Assembly: GCF_900185725.1 (NCBI RefSeq)
Contig: NZ_FYAU01000016.1
Location: 248,001-312,000, forward strand
Source: Stappia sp. TSB10P1A
Lineage (GTDB): Bacteria > Pseudomonadota > Alphaproteobacteria > Rhizobiales > Stappiaceae
Reading direction: 5' to 3'
DNA: 64,000 nt
In this document: one piece after another, positions 10,760 through 18,719 of the stretch
Numbering within the stretch: the first letter of the stretch is position 1
How the letters are laid out: every line of letters starts with the position of its first letter
Notes under the pieces: model-generated
The model's database searches: none
What the model was told of the DNA's origin: nothing
The model's input: the letters and a program-made list of their open reading frames with translations, nothing else
Made by a program: the position numbers and the translations under genes

Positions 10760-11548
10760 ATGAAACGGATCCTTCTCACCTCACCGGACTACGGCCTGGC
10801 CTTCGGCGTCGACAGGGCCCTGCGCGAGCTGATCTCGGCCGGCGCGCTGTCCGCCGTGGGGTGTCTCGTCGTCTCCGACCTGTGGTCGCGCGAATACCTG
10901 CCGCTGCGCGATACGGTCGACAGCGTGCGCCACCGGACCCTGGTCGGCCTGACGCTGACGCTCACCCATCCTTTCGCGCCGCTGTCGATGCGCGCGCGCA
11001 GCCAGTTCGGCAACCGGTTTCCAAAGGCGCGCTGGTGGCGCTGGTGGGGGGCGCTGCGGCTGCTGCCCGACGAGATGCTGGCGGAGGAGGTCGAGGCGCA
11101 GATCACCTGTTTCGAGGAGTTCTACCAGCGTCCGGCAGACTTCCTGCATGTGGCGGAGGACCTGCTCGCCGTTCCCGCCCTCGCCCGGGTGGTGCTGAAG
11201 CAGGTGGCCCTGCGCCGCTGGCCGCCGCGCATCGTGATGCCGCAACTCAGCCCGCGCGCCGCCGCGCGCTTCACCCGCGATGCGCGCGATGCCGGTCTCA
11301 AGGTGCTGGAGCGCGGCCCCGACTTTCCCGAGGCCATCGACCAGGGGGCCCATGCCCAGCATCTGCGGCGCGGGCTCGACGGGCTCGCCGACCGCACCGT
11401 CGTGTTCTGCCAGCCGGGCGAGATCGACGACCGGCTGCGGCGGGCGGAACCGCGCGCCCGGCTCGATACGCGCAGCGCCCAGTTCGCCTTCTTCCGCGGG
11501 GATACGTTCCCGCTGCTGCTGATGGAAAAGGACATTTTCCTGTATTGA
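10760..11548 (+). CDS. ChbG/HpnK (YdjC)-like protein with altered active-site motifs
   Basis: This 262-residue protein aligns by pattern with carbohydrate deacetylases of the ChbG/HpnK family: N-terminal LLTSPDYGLAFGVDRAL where the family usually has A-D-D-F-G-L, then GALSAVGCLV, then GLTLTLTHPF in place of GLHLNL, and ADFLHVAEDLLAVPALARVVL in place of the D-x-H-Q-H-V-H block. Several metal-binding Asp/His positions are therefore replaced, so classical deacetylase activity is doubtful. It follows the GT39 transferase by 71 bases on the same strand and ends before a strong terminator, so it is the last gene of the glycosylation cluster. It may bind rather than cleave a sugar, or use different ligands. 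The family assignment is good; the activity is not established. Confidence 0.7.
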   Translation: MKRILLTSPDYGLAFGVDRALRELISAGALSAVGCLVVSDLWSREYLPLRDTVDSVRHRTLVGLTLTLTHPFAPLSMRARSQFGNRFPKARWWRWWGALRLLPDEMLAEEVEAQITCFEEFYQRPADFLHVAEDLLAVPALARVVLKQVALRRWPPRIVMPQLSPRAAARFTRDARDAGLKVLERGPDFPEAIDQGAHAQHLRRGLDGLADRTVVFCQPGEIDDRLRRAEPRARLDTRSAQFAFFRGDTFPLLLMEKDIFLY

Positions 11549-11574
11549 CGCGCGGCCCGAAGGCCAGAAACGCG

Positions 11575-11611
11575 AAAACCGGCCCCCCGCGGGGATGGGG
11601 GGCCGGTTTTT
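11575..11611 (+). terminator. Intrinsic terminator of the glycosylation cluster
   Basis: AAAACCGGCCCCCC and GGGGGGCCGGTTTTT pair around a short GC-rich loop, 26 bases after the last stop codon, ending in a five-T tract. The flanking A-run makes it usable in both directions. Confidence 0.9.
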
Positions 11612-11683
11612 CGGGAGGGGCGCTGCCAGGTCAGGAGAGCAGCGCCTGTTGTCCTTGATATAGGGGCGCGGCGGTCCGGTTAC

Positions 11684-11699
11684 AGTGACGACGGTCACA
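11684..11699. promoter_or_regulatory. Candidate Crp-type operator
   Basis: AGTGACGACGGTCACA matches the CRP consensus TGTGA-N6-TCACA in nine of ten defined positions. It is 164 bases before the Crp/Fnr-family gene starting at 11864, so it may serve autoregulation. Confidence 0.5.
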
Positions 11700-11863
11700 T
11701 AATCGCTTTGCTGCGGGCGAAACCGCCGTACAATGGCGCAACGGGGCCATTCCGGTCCGGCGCGACGGGGCAGTCGCACCGGCGCATCCTCCAGTTCATG
11801 CGGCATTCATGCGCCAGCCCCGACACTGCGCGTCCATCGTGGCGACGAATCGAGGCAGGACAC

Positions 11864-12553
11864 ATGGTCGAACTGAGGAACTTCCTCGAGAACAGCTTCT
11901 CCATGGAGGGGCTCGACTGCAATCTCGCCGCCGGTCTCGCCGCGCTGGCGCGGCCGATGTCGGTGAAGCCGGGCGCCATCCTGTTCGAGTCCGGCGATCC
12001 CGGCAACGGCTGCTACGCGATCCTGGAAGGCTCGCTCAAGGTCTCGATCGTCAGCGTCGAGGGCGACGAGCAGTTGCTGGCCGTGCTCGGCCCCGGCGCC
12101 ATCGTCGGCGAGCTCGCCCTGCTCGACGGACGGGCGCGCTCGGCCACCGTCACCGCGCTGAAGCCGACCCGCCTCGCCTTCATCGAGAAGCACGCCTTCG
12201 AGCGCTTCGCCGACGAGAACCCGGCGCTCTACCGCCACATGCTCTACATCGTCGGCCAGCGGCTGCGCCAGGCCAACGACGTGCTGGCGGCCCGTTCCTT
12301 CCTGCCGCTGCCCGGCCGCGTCGCCCAGACGCTGCTGCAGCTCGCCGACACGTTCGGCAAGCCGGTCGACAAGGACCGCATCCTGATCCACTACAAGCTG
12401 TCGCAGGCCGACATCGCCAACATGGCGGGGGCGGCGCGCGAAAACGTCAGCCGCGTCCTCAACGACTGGAAGCGCGCCGGTACGATCAGCCGCATTTCCG
12501 GCTATTACTGCCTGGAAAAGCCGGACTGGCTGCGCCGCGCCTCGGCGCTGTAG
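11864..12553 (+). CDS. Crp/Fnr family transcriptional regulator
   Basis: The 229-residue protein has an N-terminal cyclic-nucleotide-binding fold (about residues 15-130) with the phosphate-cassette-like stretch GELALLDGRARSATV, a long dimer helix, and a C-terminal Crp-type winged helix (about 160-220) with recognition region LSQADIANMAGAARENVSRVLNDW. Only isolated cysteines are present (DCN, NGCY), so it is not an iron-sulfur Fnr sensor; a nucleotide-type effector is more likely. GAGG eight bases before the ATG supports the start, with another ATG upstream lacking family similarity. A Crp-type palindrome lies upstream. It is followed by about 170 bases without a gene. Targets are unknown. Confidence 0.9.
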   Translation: MVELRNFLENSFSMEGLDCNLAAGLAALARPMSVKPGAILFESGDPGNGCYAILEGSLKVSIVSVEGDEQLLAVLGPGAIVGELALLDGRARSATVTALKPTRLAFIEKHAFERFADENPALYRHMLYIVGQRLRQANDVLAARSFLPLPGRVAQTLLQLADTFGKPVDKDRILIHYKLSQADIANMAGAARENVSRVLNDWKRAGTISRISGYYCLEKPDWLRRASAL

Positions 12554-12723
12554 GAGCCTGCCTGTTGCGGGGCGCCCGCCCTTGGCATTCGCGCTGAAAC
12601 ATGTGACATTTCAAGTAACTGGCGCGAGGGGGGCTTCAGTCTCCCGCGCACAGTCCCGCCCCGTTTGCCGCCGGCCGGCCCTGCGCCCGCACAGCCGGCG
12701 GCCCAGCCCCAAGGGTTCCGCCG

Positions 12724-14157
12724 ATGTCGTCACAAGAGCTGCTCGAACTGTCCGCCGTCGAGCTTTCGCGCAAGATCCATGGCCGCGACGTGTCGGCCCG
12801 CGAGGTGATGGAGGCGACGCTGGCGCGGATCGAGGCGGTCAATCCGGCGATCAACGCCATCGTCTCGCTGCGCGACGGCGATGTGCTGCTGGCCGAGGCG
12901 GAGGCGGCGGACGTCGAGCTCAGTGAGGGGCGCTCGCGCGGGGTGCTGCACGGAATCCCGCAGGCGATCAAGGACCTGGCGATGACCGCCGGCATTCCGA
13001 CGACGATGGGCTCGCCGGTCTTCGCCCGCCAGGTGCCGGAGGAGGACGGCATCCAGGTGGCGCGCATCCGGGCGGCCGGCGGCCTCTTCATCGGCAAGAC
13101 CAACGTGCCGGAATTCGGCCTCGGCTCGCATACCTACAACCCGCTGTTCGGGCCGACGCGCAACCCCTACGACAGGACGCGCAGCGCCGGCGGCTCCAGC
13201 GGCGGGGCGGCGGCGGCGCTGGCCGCGCGCCTGCTGGTGGTGGCGGACGGCAGCGACATGATGGGATCGCTGCGCAATCCGGCCGGTTTCTGCAACGTGC
13301 TGGGCATGCGGCCGAGCTACGGCCGGGTGCCGTCGGGACCGGGGCCGGAGAGCTTCTTCGACACGATGGCGACGGAAGGGCCGATGGCGCGCAGCGTCGA
13401 CGATCTGGCGCTGCTGCTGTCGGTGCAGGCCGGGTACGACCCGCGCGCGCCGCAATCGCTGCCGGGCGACGGGTCCGAATTCGTGCCGCCGATCCGGTCC
13501 GACATTGCCGGTCTCAGGGTCGGTTGGCTCGGCGATCTTGGCGGACATCTGCCGTTCGAGCCGGGACTGCTGGAGCTGTGCCGGGCCGCGGTCGACGTCT
13601 TCGCCGGGCTCGGCTGCCGGGTCGAGGAGCCGGTGCCGGGCTTCGATCCGGAGCGGATTTTTCAGGCCTGGGCGGATCTGCGGAGCTGGCGGGTCGCCGG
13701 AAAGCTCGGCGGCCTCTATGAAGCGGCGGCGACCCGCGACAAGCTGAAACCGGCGGCAATCTGGGAAATCGAGCGCGGCCGCGCGCTGGCGCTGGCGCGG
13801 CTGGAGGAGGCGAGCGTGGTGCGCAGCGCCTTCCACCGGGCGGTGCTGCGGCTGTTCGAAACGGTCGACATCCTGATCCTGCCGACGGCGCAGGTGTTTC
13901 CGTTCGACGTCGATCTCGACTGGCCCAAGGAGGTTGGCGGCCGGGCGATGGACACCTACCACCGCTGGATGGAAGTCGTTGTTCCGGCAAGCCTTCTGGG
14001 CCTGCCCGTGGTCGCGGTCCCGGCCGGTTTCTCGGCGTCCGGACTGCCGGCGGGCCTCCAGATCATCGGCCGACCGCGCGACGATCTCGGCGTCTTGCGG
14101 GCGGCGAAAGCCTATGAGCAGGCGACCGACTGGCTGGCGCGCAAGCCGGCGCTTTGA
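12724..14157 (+). CDS. Amidase signature family amidohydrolase
   Basis: Amidases of this family hydrolyse amide bonds using a Ser-cisSer-Lys triad. In this 477-residue protein the Lys is in IPQAIKDL (K83), the cis-Ser in AGGSSGGAAAALAA (S158) and the nucleophile in GSDMMGSLRNPA (S182); the 24-residue spacing between the serines is canonical. The usual GSDTGGS reads GSDMMGS here, a variation near the oxyanion hole. Length and the C-terminal segments (LPTAQVFPF, ASLLGLPVVAVPAGF, GLQIIGRP) are typical. It is a cytoplasmic enzyme with no signal peptide. It stands alone: the Crp gene is 170 bases upstream and the next genes are on the other strand. Not linked to gatBC, so it is unlikely to be GatA. 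Substrate unknown. Confidence 0.92.
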   Translation: MSSQELLELSAVELSRKIHGRDVSAREVMEATLARIEAVNPAINAIVSLRDGDVLLAEAEAADVELSEGRSRGVLHGIPQAIKDLAMTAGIPTTMGSPVFARQVPEEDGIQVARIRAAGGLFIGKTNVPEFGLGSHTYNPLFGPTRNPYDRTRSAGGSSGGAAAALAARLLVVADGSDMMGSLRNPAGFCNVLGMRPSYGRVPSGPGPESFFDTMATEGPMARSVDDLALLLSVQAGYDPRAPQSLPGDGSEFVPPIRSDIAGLRVGWLGDLGGHLPFEPGLLELCRAAVDVFAGLGCRVEEPVPGFDPERIFQAWADLRSWRVAGKLGGLYEAAATRDKLKPAAIWEIERGRALALARLEEASVVRSAFHRAVLRLFETVDILILPTAQVFPFDVDLDWPKEVGGRAMDTYHRWMEVVVPASLLGLPVVAVPAGFSASGLPAGLQIIGRPRDDLGVLRAAKAYEQATDWLARKPAL

Positions 14158-14160
14158 CGC

Positions 14161-14193
14161 AAAAAAGAGGCCGCTCCGGGGGAGAGCGGCCTC
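14161..14193 (-). terminator. Intrinsic terminator on the minus strand
   Basis: GAGGCCGCTC and GAGCGGCCTC form a ten-base-pair stem; on the minus strand it is followed by six T. It can stop transcription arriving from the TRAP/lyase operon, and shields the convergent amidase gene. Confidence 0.8.
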
Positions 14194-14380
14194 CGGGCCG
14201 GTCGGCCGATCGGGCAGGCGTTCCGGCTGAGACCGAGAGCGTTTGGTCGAGCGGCAGATCGGGATTGCCGTCGCGCTTTCGATCTCAAAGGTTTTTACGC
14301 GGGGACGGCGGCGATAGATCACGCCCTTGCGGAAAGCTGCTGAAGTAGGCGCCAACCGCTTGTTCGGTAAAGACAATCCG

Positions 14381-14464
14381 AATTGAGAATTTTCGAGACG
14401 GATTTTGCAAAATTTTGAGAAATTTTGCGTTTTCCGGTCCAAACCCGTCTCAATTTTCTCGAAA
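14381..14464. repeat. AT-rich intergenic island with nested inverted repeats
   Basis: Within the 436-base gap between the amidase and the lyase gene, a strongly AT-rich stretch holds a perfect hairpin (GCAAAATTT / AAATTTTGC at 14407-14428), an outer GAGACGG / CCGTCTC pair (14395-14401, 14445-14451), and two more inverted pairs (AATTGAGA / TCTCAATT and TTTCGAGA / TCTCGAAA) that compete with it. No gene is apparent. The remainder of the gap holds the terminator at 14161 and the 13-bp repeat at 14559. Confidence 0.6.
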
Positions 14465-14558
14465 TCGGCGCGCGGCGGGCATTCCGGCCCGCAATAGCGA
14501 CTTGTCCCCGCCGCGCAGCGCGAGCGGCAAAAACCTTATCCCCGCCTGCCGCCGGTGT

Positions 14559-14597
14559 GAGATAGTGTCATGAGATAGTGTCACGAGATCGTGTCAC
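14559..14597. repeat. 13-bp tandem repeat, three copies, at the end of the lyase gene
   Basis: GAGATAGTGTCAT, GAGATAGTGTCAC and GAGATCGTGTCAC lie head to tail. The third copy contains the stop codon of the lyase gene, and every copy carries the same TCA (TGA on the minus strand). Confidence 0.85.
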
Positions 14598-15463
14598 TCG
14601 CGACGGTCGGCGTAGTTCGCCTCTTCCTCGTAATAGGCGTCGAAGCCGACCGCCTTGCGCAGGGAGGCGAAGTCGAGCAGCGCCGCGTCGGGATGCTGGC
14701 CGGCCTTGATCACCTGCAGCGCCTCCTGCATGGCGCGGGTCACGGCGGAGAGCAGGGTCAGCGGATAGGCGGCGAGCCGGTAGCCGATGCGCTCAAGCTC
14801 GGCATGGGGCAGAAGCGGCGTGGCGCCGCCCTCGACGAGATTGGCCATGTGGATGCCGGGCACCTCGCGGCAGATCCGCTCCATCTCCTCGACGGACTGC
14901 GGCGCCTCGACGAAGAGCAGGTCGGCGCCGGCCTCGCGGAAGGCGGCGGCGCGCTCCAGCGCCTCGTCGAGCCCGTGGCCGTGGCGGGCGTCGGTGCGGG
15001 CGAGGATGAGGATGTCGGCGCCCTCCTCGCGGGCATCGACCGCCGCCTTGATGCGGTTGACGGCCTCGGTGCGGTCGACGACCAGCTTGCCACGGGTGTG
15101 GCCGCAGCGCTTGGGCGCGACCTGGTCCTCGATCATGATCGCGGCAAAGCCGGCCTGGGCGTAGCCGCGCACGGTGCGCTTGACGTTGAGCGCATTGCCA
15201 TAGCCGGTGTCGCCGTCGCCGATCACCAGCGCGCCGGTCGCCGCGCAGACATTGCGGCCGGTGTCGACCATCTCGCCATAGGAGATGAGGCCGGTGTCGG
15301 GCGCGCCGATGCGGGCGGCGGAGACGGCAAAGCCCGACATGAAGGTGACGGGAAAGCCGGCATCGCCGATCAGCTTGGCCGACAGGCCGTCGAAGCAGCA
15401 GGGCATGACCGTGAGCGGGGTCGCGGCAAGATGGGCGCGCAGGCGCGCGGCGGGAGAGGACAT
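14594..15463 (-). CDS. Isocitrate lyase/PEP mutase superfamily C-C bond lyase
   Basis: The 289-residue protein has the superfamily TIM-barrel features: MPCCFDGLSAKLI, the Mg-binding DGDTGYGN (residues 83-90), IEDQ, and KRCGH (118-122), the loop whose Cys acts in isocitrate, methylisocitrate and dimethylmalate lyases. PEP mutase itself lacks this Cys, so a retro-aldol lyase on a 2-hydroxy (methyl)-dicarboxylate is more likely. AAAGG lies seven bases from the ATG at 15463, so that start is preferred over ATG 15469. It is the last gene of a dctP-dctQ-dctM TRAP operon (63 bases after dctM), suggesting that the TRAP imports this enzyme's substrate. It differs from glyoxylate-cycle AceA by size (AceA is over 400 residues). 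Confidence 0.85.
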   Translation of the reverse strand: MSSPAARLRAHLAATPLTVMPCCFDGLSAKLIGDAGFPVTFMSGFAVSAARIGAPDTGLISYGEMVDTGRNVCAATGALVIGDGDTGYGNALNVKRTVRGYAQAGFAAIMIEDQVAPKRCGHTRGKLVVDRTEAVNRIKAAVDAREEGADILILARTDARHGHGLDEALERAAAFREAGADLLFVEAPQSVEEMERICREVPGIHMANLVEGGATPLLPHAELERIGYRLAAYPLTLLSAVTRAMQEALQVIKAGQHPDAALLDFASLRKAVGFDAYYEEEANYADRRE

Positions 15464-15526
15464 GGACATGCCTTTCAGTCAGGAACCGGGCGGCGGAAAC
15501 CGGGCAGCAGAAACCGGGCGGGGCGC

Positions 15527-16801
15527 CTACAGCCGGAAGGGAATGTAGAGCGCGATGCCGGGCCACCAGAAGATGGCGGCGGCGCAGACCAGCATGATCA
15601 CGAGGAACGGCAGCACGCCGGAGGCGACCTCGCCCATGCTGGCCTTGCCGACCGCCTGTATCACATAGAGATTGAGCCCGACGGGTGGGGTGATCAGCGC
15701 GCATTCGATCATGATGACGAAGAAGACGCCAAACCAGACCGGATCGATGCCGAGCGCCATCAGCGCGCCGGAGAGCACCGGCACCATGATCAGGATCATC
15801 GACAGGGATTCCAGGAACAGGCCCATGACCAGCAGCACCAGGGCGACCACCAGCACGAACATGCCGGCGGTCGAGATGTGGTCGGACAGGAACAGCGAGA
15901 TGTCCTGGGGAATGCGATAGAGGGTGATCGCCTTGCCGAAGACCTTGGCGCCGGCGACGATCAGCAGGATCGCCACCGTCGTCGTCATCGCCTCGGCGAC
16001 CGCGTCGCGGAATTTCGGCCAGTCGAGGGTGCGCAGGATCGGCCCGACCACGACCAGCGAGCCGAGGAAGCCGACGGCCGCCGCCTCGGTGGGCGTGAAG
16101 ATGCCGAGATAGATGCCGGAGATCACCAGGCCGGCGAGCAGCACGGTCGGCAGGGCGCGGATCGCGGTGCGGCGGCGCTCGTCCCAGCTTGCCTTGGGGC
16201 TCGGCTGGTAGTCGGCGGCAAAGCTCGCATAGAGCACCGACCAGACGATGAACAGCGCCATCAGCAGCAGGCCCGGCCCGACGCCGGCCAGGAACAGGGC
16301 GATGATCGATTCCTCGGTGATGACGCCATAGACGATCATCGGGATCGACGGCGGAATGAGAATGCCGAGCGTGCCGCCGGCGGCCAGCAGGCCGAGCACG
16401 AAGCGGCGCGGATAGCCGCGCGAGGTCATTTCCGGGATCGCCACGGTGCCGATGGTGGCGGCGGTGGCGACCGAGGAGCCGGAGATCGCCGCGAAGACGC
16501 CGCAGGACAGGATGGTGGCGATGGCGAGCCCGCCCGGCCAGTGGCCGACCCAGGCCTGCACGGCGGCGAAGAGATCGCGCCCGACGCCGCCCTTCAGCAG
16601 CACGTTGGACATCAACAGGAACAGCGGCACGGCGATCAGCACGAAACTGTCGGCCGCCGACAGCAGCCCCTGCGGCACCATCAGCGGCGAGAAGCCGCCG
16701 AAATAGAGCAGGCCGAAGCCGAGGCCGGCCAGGGTGAAGGCGACCGGCACACCGACCAGCAGCAGCGCGAACAGCGCCAGGAGGATGAGAATGGTGGTCA
16801 T
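15527..16801 (-). CDS. TRAP transporter large permease (DctM family), system 1
   Basis: DctM is the 12-helix ion-coupled permease of TRAP transporters. This 424-residue protein has the family segments GVPVAFTLAGLGFGLLYFGG, SGSSVATAATIGTVAIPEM, AAGGTLGILIPPSIPMIVYG and TPPVGLNLYVIQAVG in order and a normal length. Its start ATG lies three bases after the dctQ stop, so the two are co-translated. It acts with the DctQ-like subunit (16805-17311) and the periplasmic receptor (17394-18392), bringing in an organic acid with sodium. The following lyase gene suggests a 2-hydroxy-dicarboxylate, but TRAP substrate cannot be read from the permease. Confidence 0.94.
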   Translation of the reverse strand: MTTILILLALFALLLVGVPVAFTLAGLGFGLLYFGGFSPLMVPQGLLSAADSFVLIAVPLFLLMSNVLLKGGVGRDLFAAVQAWVGHWPGGLAIATILSCGVFAAISGSSVATAATIGTVAIPEMTSRGYPRRFVLGLLAAGGTLGILIPPSIPMIVYGVITEESIIALFLAGVGPGLLLMALFIVWSVLYASFAADYQPSPKASWDERRRTAIRALPTVLLAGLVISGIYLGIFTPTEAAAVGFLGSLVVVGPILRTLDWPKFRDAVAEAMTTTVAILLIVAGAKVFGKAITLYRIPQDISLFLSDHISTAGMFVLVVALVLLVMGLFLESLSMILIMVPVLSGALMALGIDPVWFGVFFVIMIECALITPPVGLNLYVIQAVGKASMGEVASGVLPFLVIMLVCAAAIFWWPGIALYIPFRL

Positions 16802-16804
16802 CGT

Positions 16805-17311
16805 CTAGTGCTCTACCGAACCGCGGGGAAGACTTTCGGCCCCGCCGGTGGCGACGCGCAGCGCCTCGACCAGCGCCTGCAGGCCGAGCAGGGCGAAGCA
16901 CAGCGGCAGCGAGACCTGCGCCCACCAGGCCGGCAGGTTGAGCATGGAGCCGGTGGTGCGGCCGCGCTGGAACGAGTCCCAGGCGATGCCGCCGCCGTCG
17001 CGGACGATGACCGCCGCCAGCGCGGCGATGAACAGCAGCACGAACACTTCCTGCACCTGGCGCAGGCGCGGCGACAGCATGTCGGTCAACAGGGTGATGG
17101 TGATGTGCTGGCGGCGATGCAGCAGGATGGCGGCGCCGCCGAAGGTCGCCCAGACCAGCAGCATGCGCGACAGTTCCTCGGCCCAGATGGTCGGCGCGAT
17201 GAAGACATAGCGCATCACCACCTCGTAGCCGAGCATCAGGGCGGTGGCGAAATAGGCCCATCCGGCGACCGTCCCGAACAGGCGGGAGACGGCGTCGATC
17301 ACACGCAGCAT
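16805..17311 (-). CDS. TRAP transporter small permease (DctQ family), system 1
   Basis: This 168-residue protein has four hydrophobic helices, with the DctQ features EVVMRYVF, WAEELSRMLLVWATFGGAAILL and the HRRQHITITLL loop. It forms the membrane complex with DctM. The ATG at 17311 was chosen because the upstream in-frame extension is low-complexity and crosses the intercistronic hairpin. It lies between dctP and dctM, with 82 bases containing a 12-bp stem separating it from dctP. Confidence 0.9.
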   Translation of the reverse strand: MLRVIDAVSRLFGTVAGWAYFATALMLGYEVVMRYVFIAPTIWAEELSRMLLVWATFGGAAILLHRRQHITITLLTDMLSPRLRQVQEVFVLLFIAALAAVIVRDGGGIAWDSFQRGRTTGSMLNLPAWWAQVSLPLCFALLGLQALVEALRVATGGAESLPRGSVEH

Positions 17312-17346
17312 CGGCGGCAACCCCAGTTTTTGCGGAAGATCCGGGA

Positions 17347-17376
17347 GCGCCGGGGCGGAACGGGCCGCCCCGGCGC
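17347..17376 (-). other. Intercistronic stem-loop between dctP and dctQ, system 1
   Basis: A perfect 12-base-pair stem (GCGCCGGGGCGG / CCGCCCCGGCGC, loop AACGGG) fills the 82-base gap. There is no T-tract directly after it on the minus strand, so it looks like an mRNA-stabilising or partial-termination element rather than a full terminator. Confidence 0.75.
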
Positions 17377-17393
17377 AGATGTCGGACAGGCGA

Positions 17394-18392
17394 TCAGTCG
17401 TTGAGGGCGCGGGCGGCGGCCAGCACCCTGGCGCCGAGCTCGCCCGAATCGGCGAGGAACTGGTCGTAGACCGGCTGCGCCGACGCCTTCCAGGCCTCGA
17501 TCTCCTCGGCGGTCGGCTCATAGACGGTCATGCCGTTCTCGAGCGCGGCCTTGTAGGAGGTGGCCTCGATATCGGCCATGCGGTCGCGCACGTCGGTCTC
17601 GGCGAACAGCGCCGCCTCGTTGATCCAGGCGCGGTGCTGCTCCGGCAGGCCCTGCCAGAACCGCTCGTTGACGACGACGATGAACTCGATGTCGGCATTG
17701 TTGGTGACGGTGATCGTGTCCATCACCTCCCACAGGCGCCGGGCATCGACGCCGGACACGCCGGTCATGCCGACATCGACGGTGCCGCGCTGATAGGCGA
17801 TGTACTGCTCCGAGCCGGAGACCATGGTTGGCGCGCCGCCGGCGGCCTTGATCCATTCGCCGAGGGTCTTGCCGAAGACGCGGACCTTCTTGCCCTTGAG
17901 GTCGGCCGGGGTGCGGATCGGGCCACCCTTCGACAGCAGCACGGAGCCGCCATAGGCCTGCCACCACAGGACGCGGGCGCCGGTGTCCAGGATCGCCTCG
18001 TCGAGCGGCCCGCGCACCGGGCTGCCCGGCGCCACCGCCTTGCGCACCAGCTCGTCGCTGTTGAGCAGGAACGGCATGTAGAAGACGTCGACCGCCGGCA
18101 CGTCGCCGACATAGCGGGTCAGCGAGGCGACGCCCATCTCGATGGAGCCGGAGCCGACCGCCTGCGGCACCTCGTCGTCCTTGTAGAGCTGGGCGGAATC
18201 GTAGATCTCGACCTTGATGTCGCCGCCGGAGATCTCTTCCACCTTCTGCTTGAAGATGGAGAGATTCTCGCCGAGATGGCTCTTCATCGGCAGTTGCAGC
18301 GTGATGCGCAAGGTGGTGGTGTCGGCAAGGGCCGCGGACGCGGTCAGCGCCAGGCCGGCGGCAAGGCCGATGGCATAACGGGCAAGTTTCAT
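17394..18392 (-). CDS. TRAP transporter periplasmic solute-binding protein (DctP family), system 1
   Basis: The 332-residue protein begins with a signal peptide (MKLARYAIGLAAGLALTASA, cleavage after ALA) and continues as a DctP-type receptor: LRITLQLPMKSHLGENL, SGGDIKVEIYDSAQLYKDDEVPQ, SLTRYVGDVPAVDVFYMPFLL, the carboxylate-binding Arg region KGKKVRVFGKTLGEWI and GMTGVSGVDARRLWEV. It acts in the periplasm, handing the ligand to DctQM. GGGGAGGA seven bases before the ATG is a strong ribosome site. First gene of the operon ending in a lyase-family enzyme. Ligand: an organic acid, probably a di- or hydroxycarboxylate by context. Confidence 0.93.
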   Translation of the reverse strand: MKLARYAIGLAAGLALTASAALADTTTLRITLQLPMKSHLGENLSIFKQKVEEISGGDIKVEIYDSAQLYKDDEVPQAVGSGSIEMGVASLTRYVGDVPAVDVFYMPFLLNSDELVRKAVAPGSPVRGPLDEAILDTGARVLWWQAYGGSVLLSKGGPIRTPADLKGKKVRVFGKTLGEWIKAAGGAPTMVSGSEQYIAYQRGTVDVGMTGVSGVDARRLWEVMDTITVTNNADIEFIVVVNERFWQGLPEQHRAWINEAALFAETDVRDRMADIEATSYKAALENGMTVYEPTAEEIEAWKASAQPVYDQFLADSGELGARVLAAARALND

Positions 18393-18719
18393 CTCAGTCC
18401 TCCCCAGGGGCGGCTCCCGGCGCGCCCGCAAGCGGCACCGTTCGAACGGCACCTGTCGTTGCGGCCGGATCGCCCTGCGTCGTGCGGCGCGGCCCGGCCA
18501 GTTGGATCCACGCATCGCGGGCCGGCAACCGCTGCCGGTTTCCGGGCCGATGCTGTCGGGGCACGGCTGCGAGGCGGACAGGGCGAGAGGGGCAAAACCG
18601 CAAGCCCCGTGGCCGCCGCCTCATGGCAAGCCCTTGTGGCAAATGCGATGTCAGCTAAGCCGATGCGACGGGCCGGTGCAACCTCGTTGTGATCGCAGCC
18701 GCAACTCGGCATGGGATAG

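Noticed and set aside
12730..14442. A 570-codon minus-strand frame opposite the amidase gene.
   Set aside because: Arg/His-rich, no motifs, while the + strand has a complete amidase triad.
14591..17404. A 937-codon + strand frame across the TRAP 1 and lyase genes.
   Set aside because: Antisense to three well-supported genes; composition typical of a GC-rich shadow.
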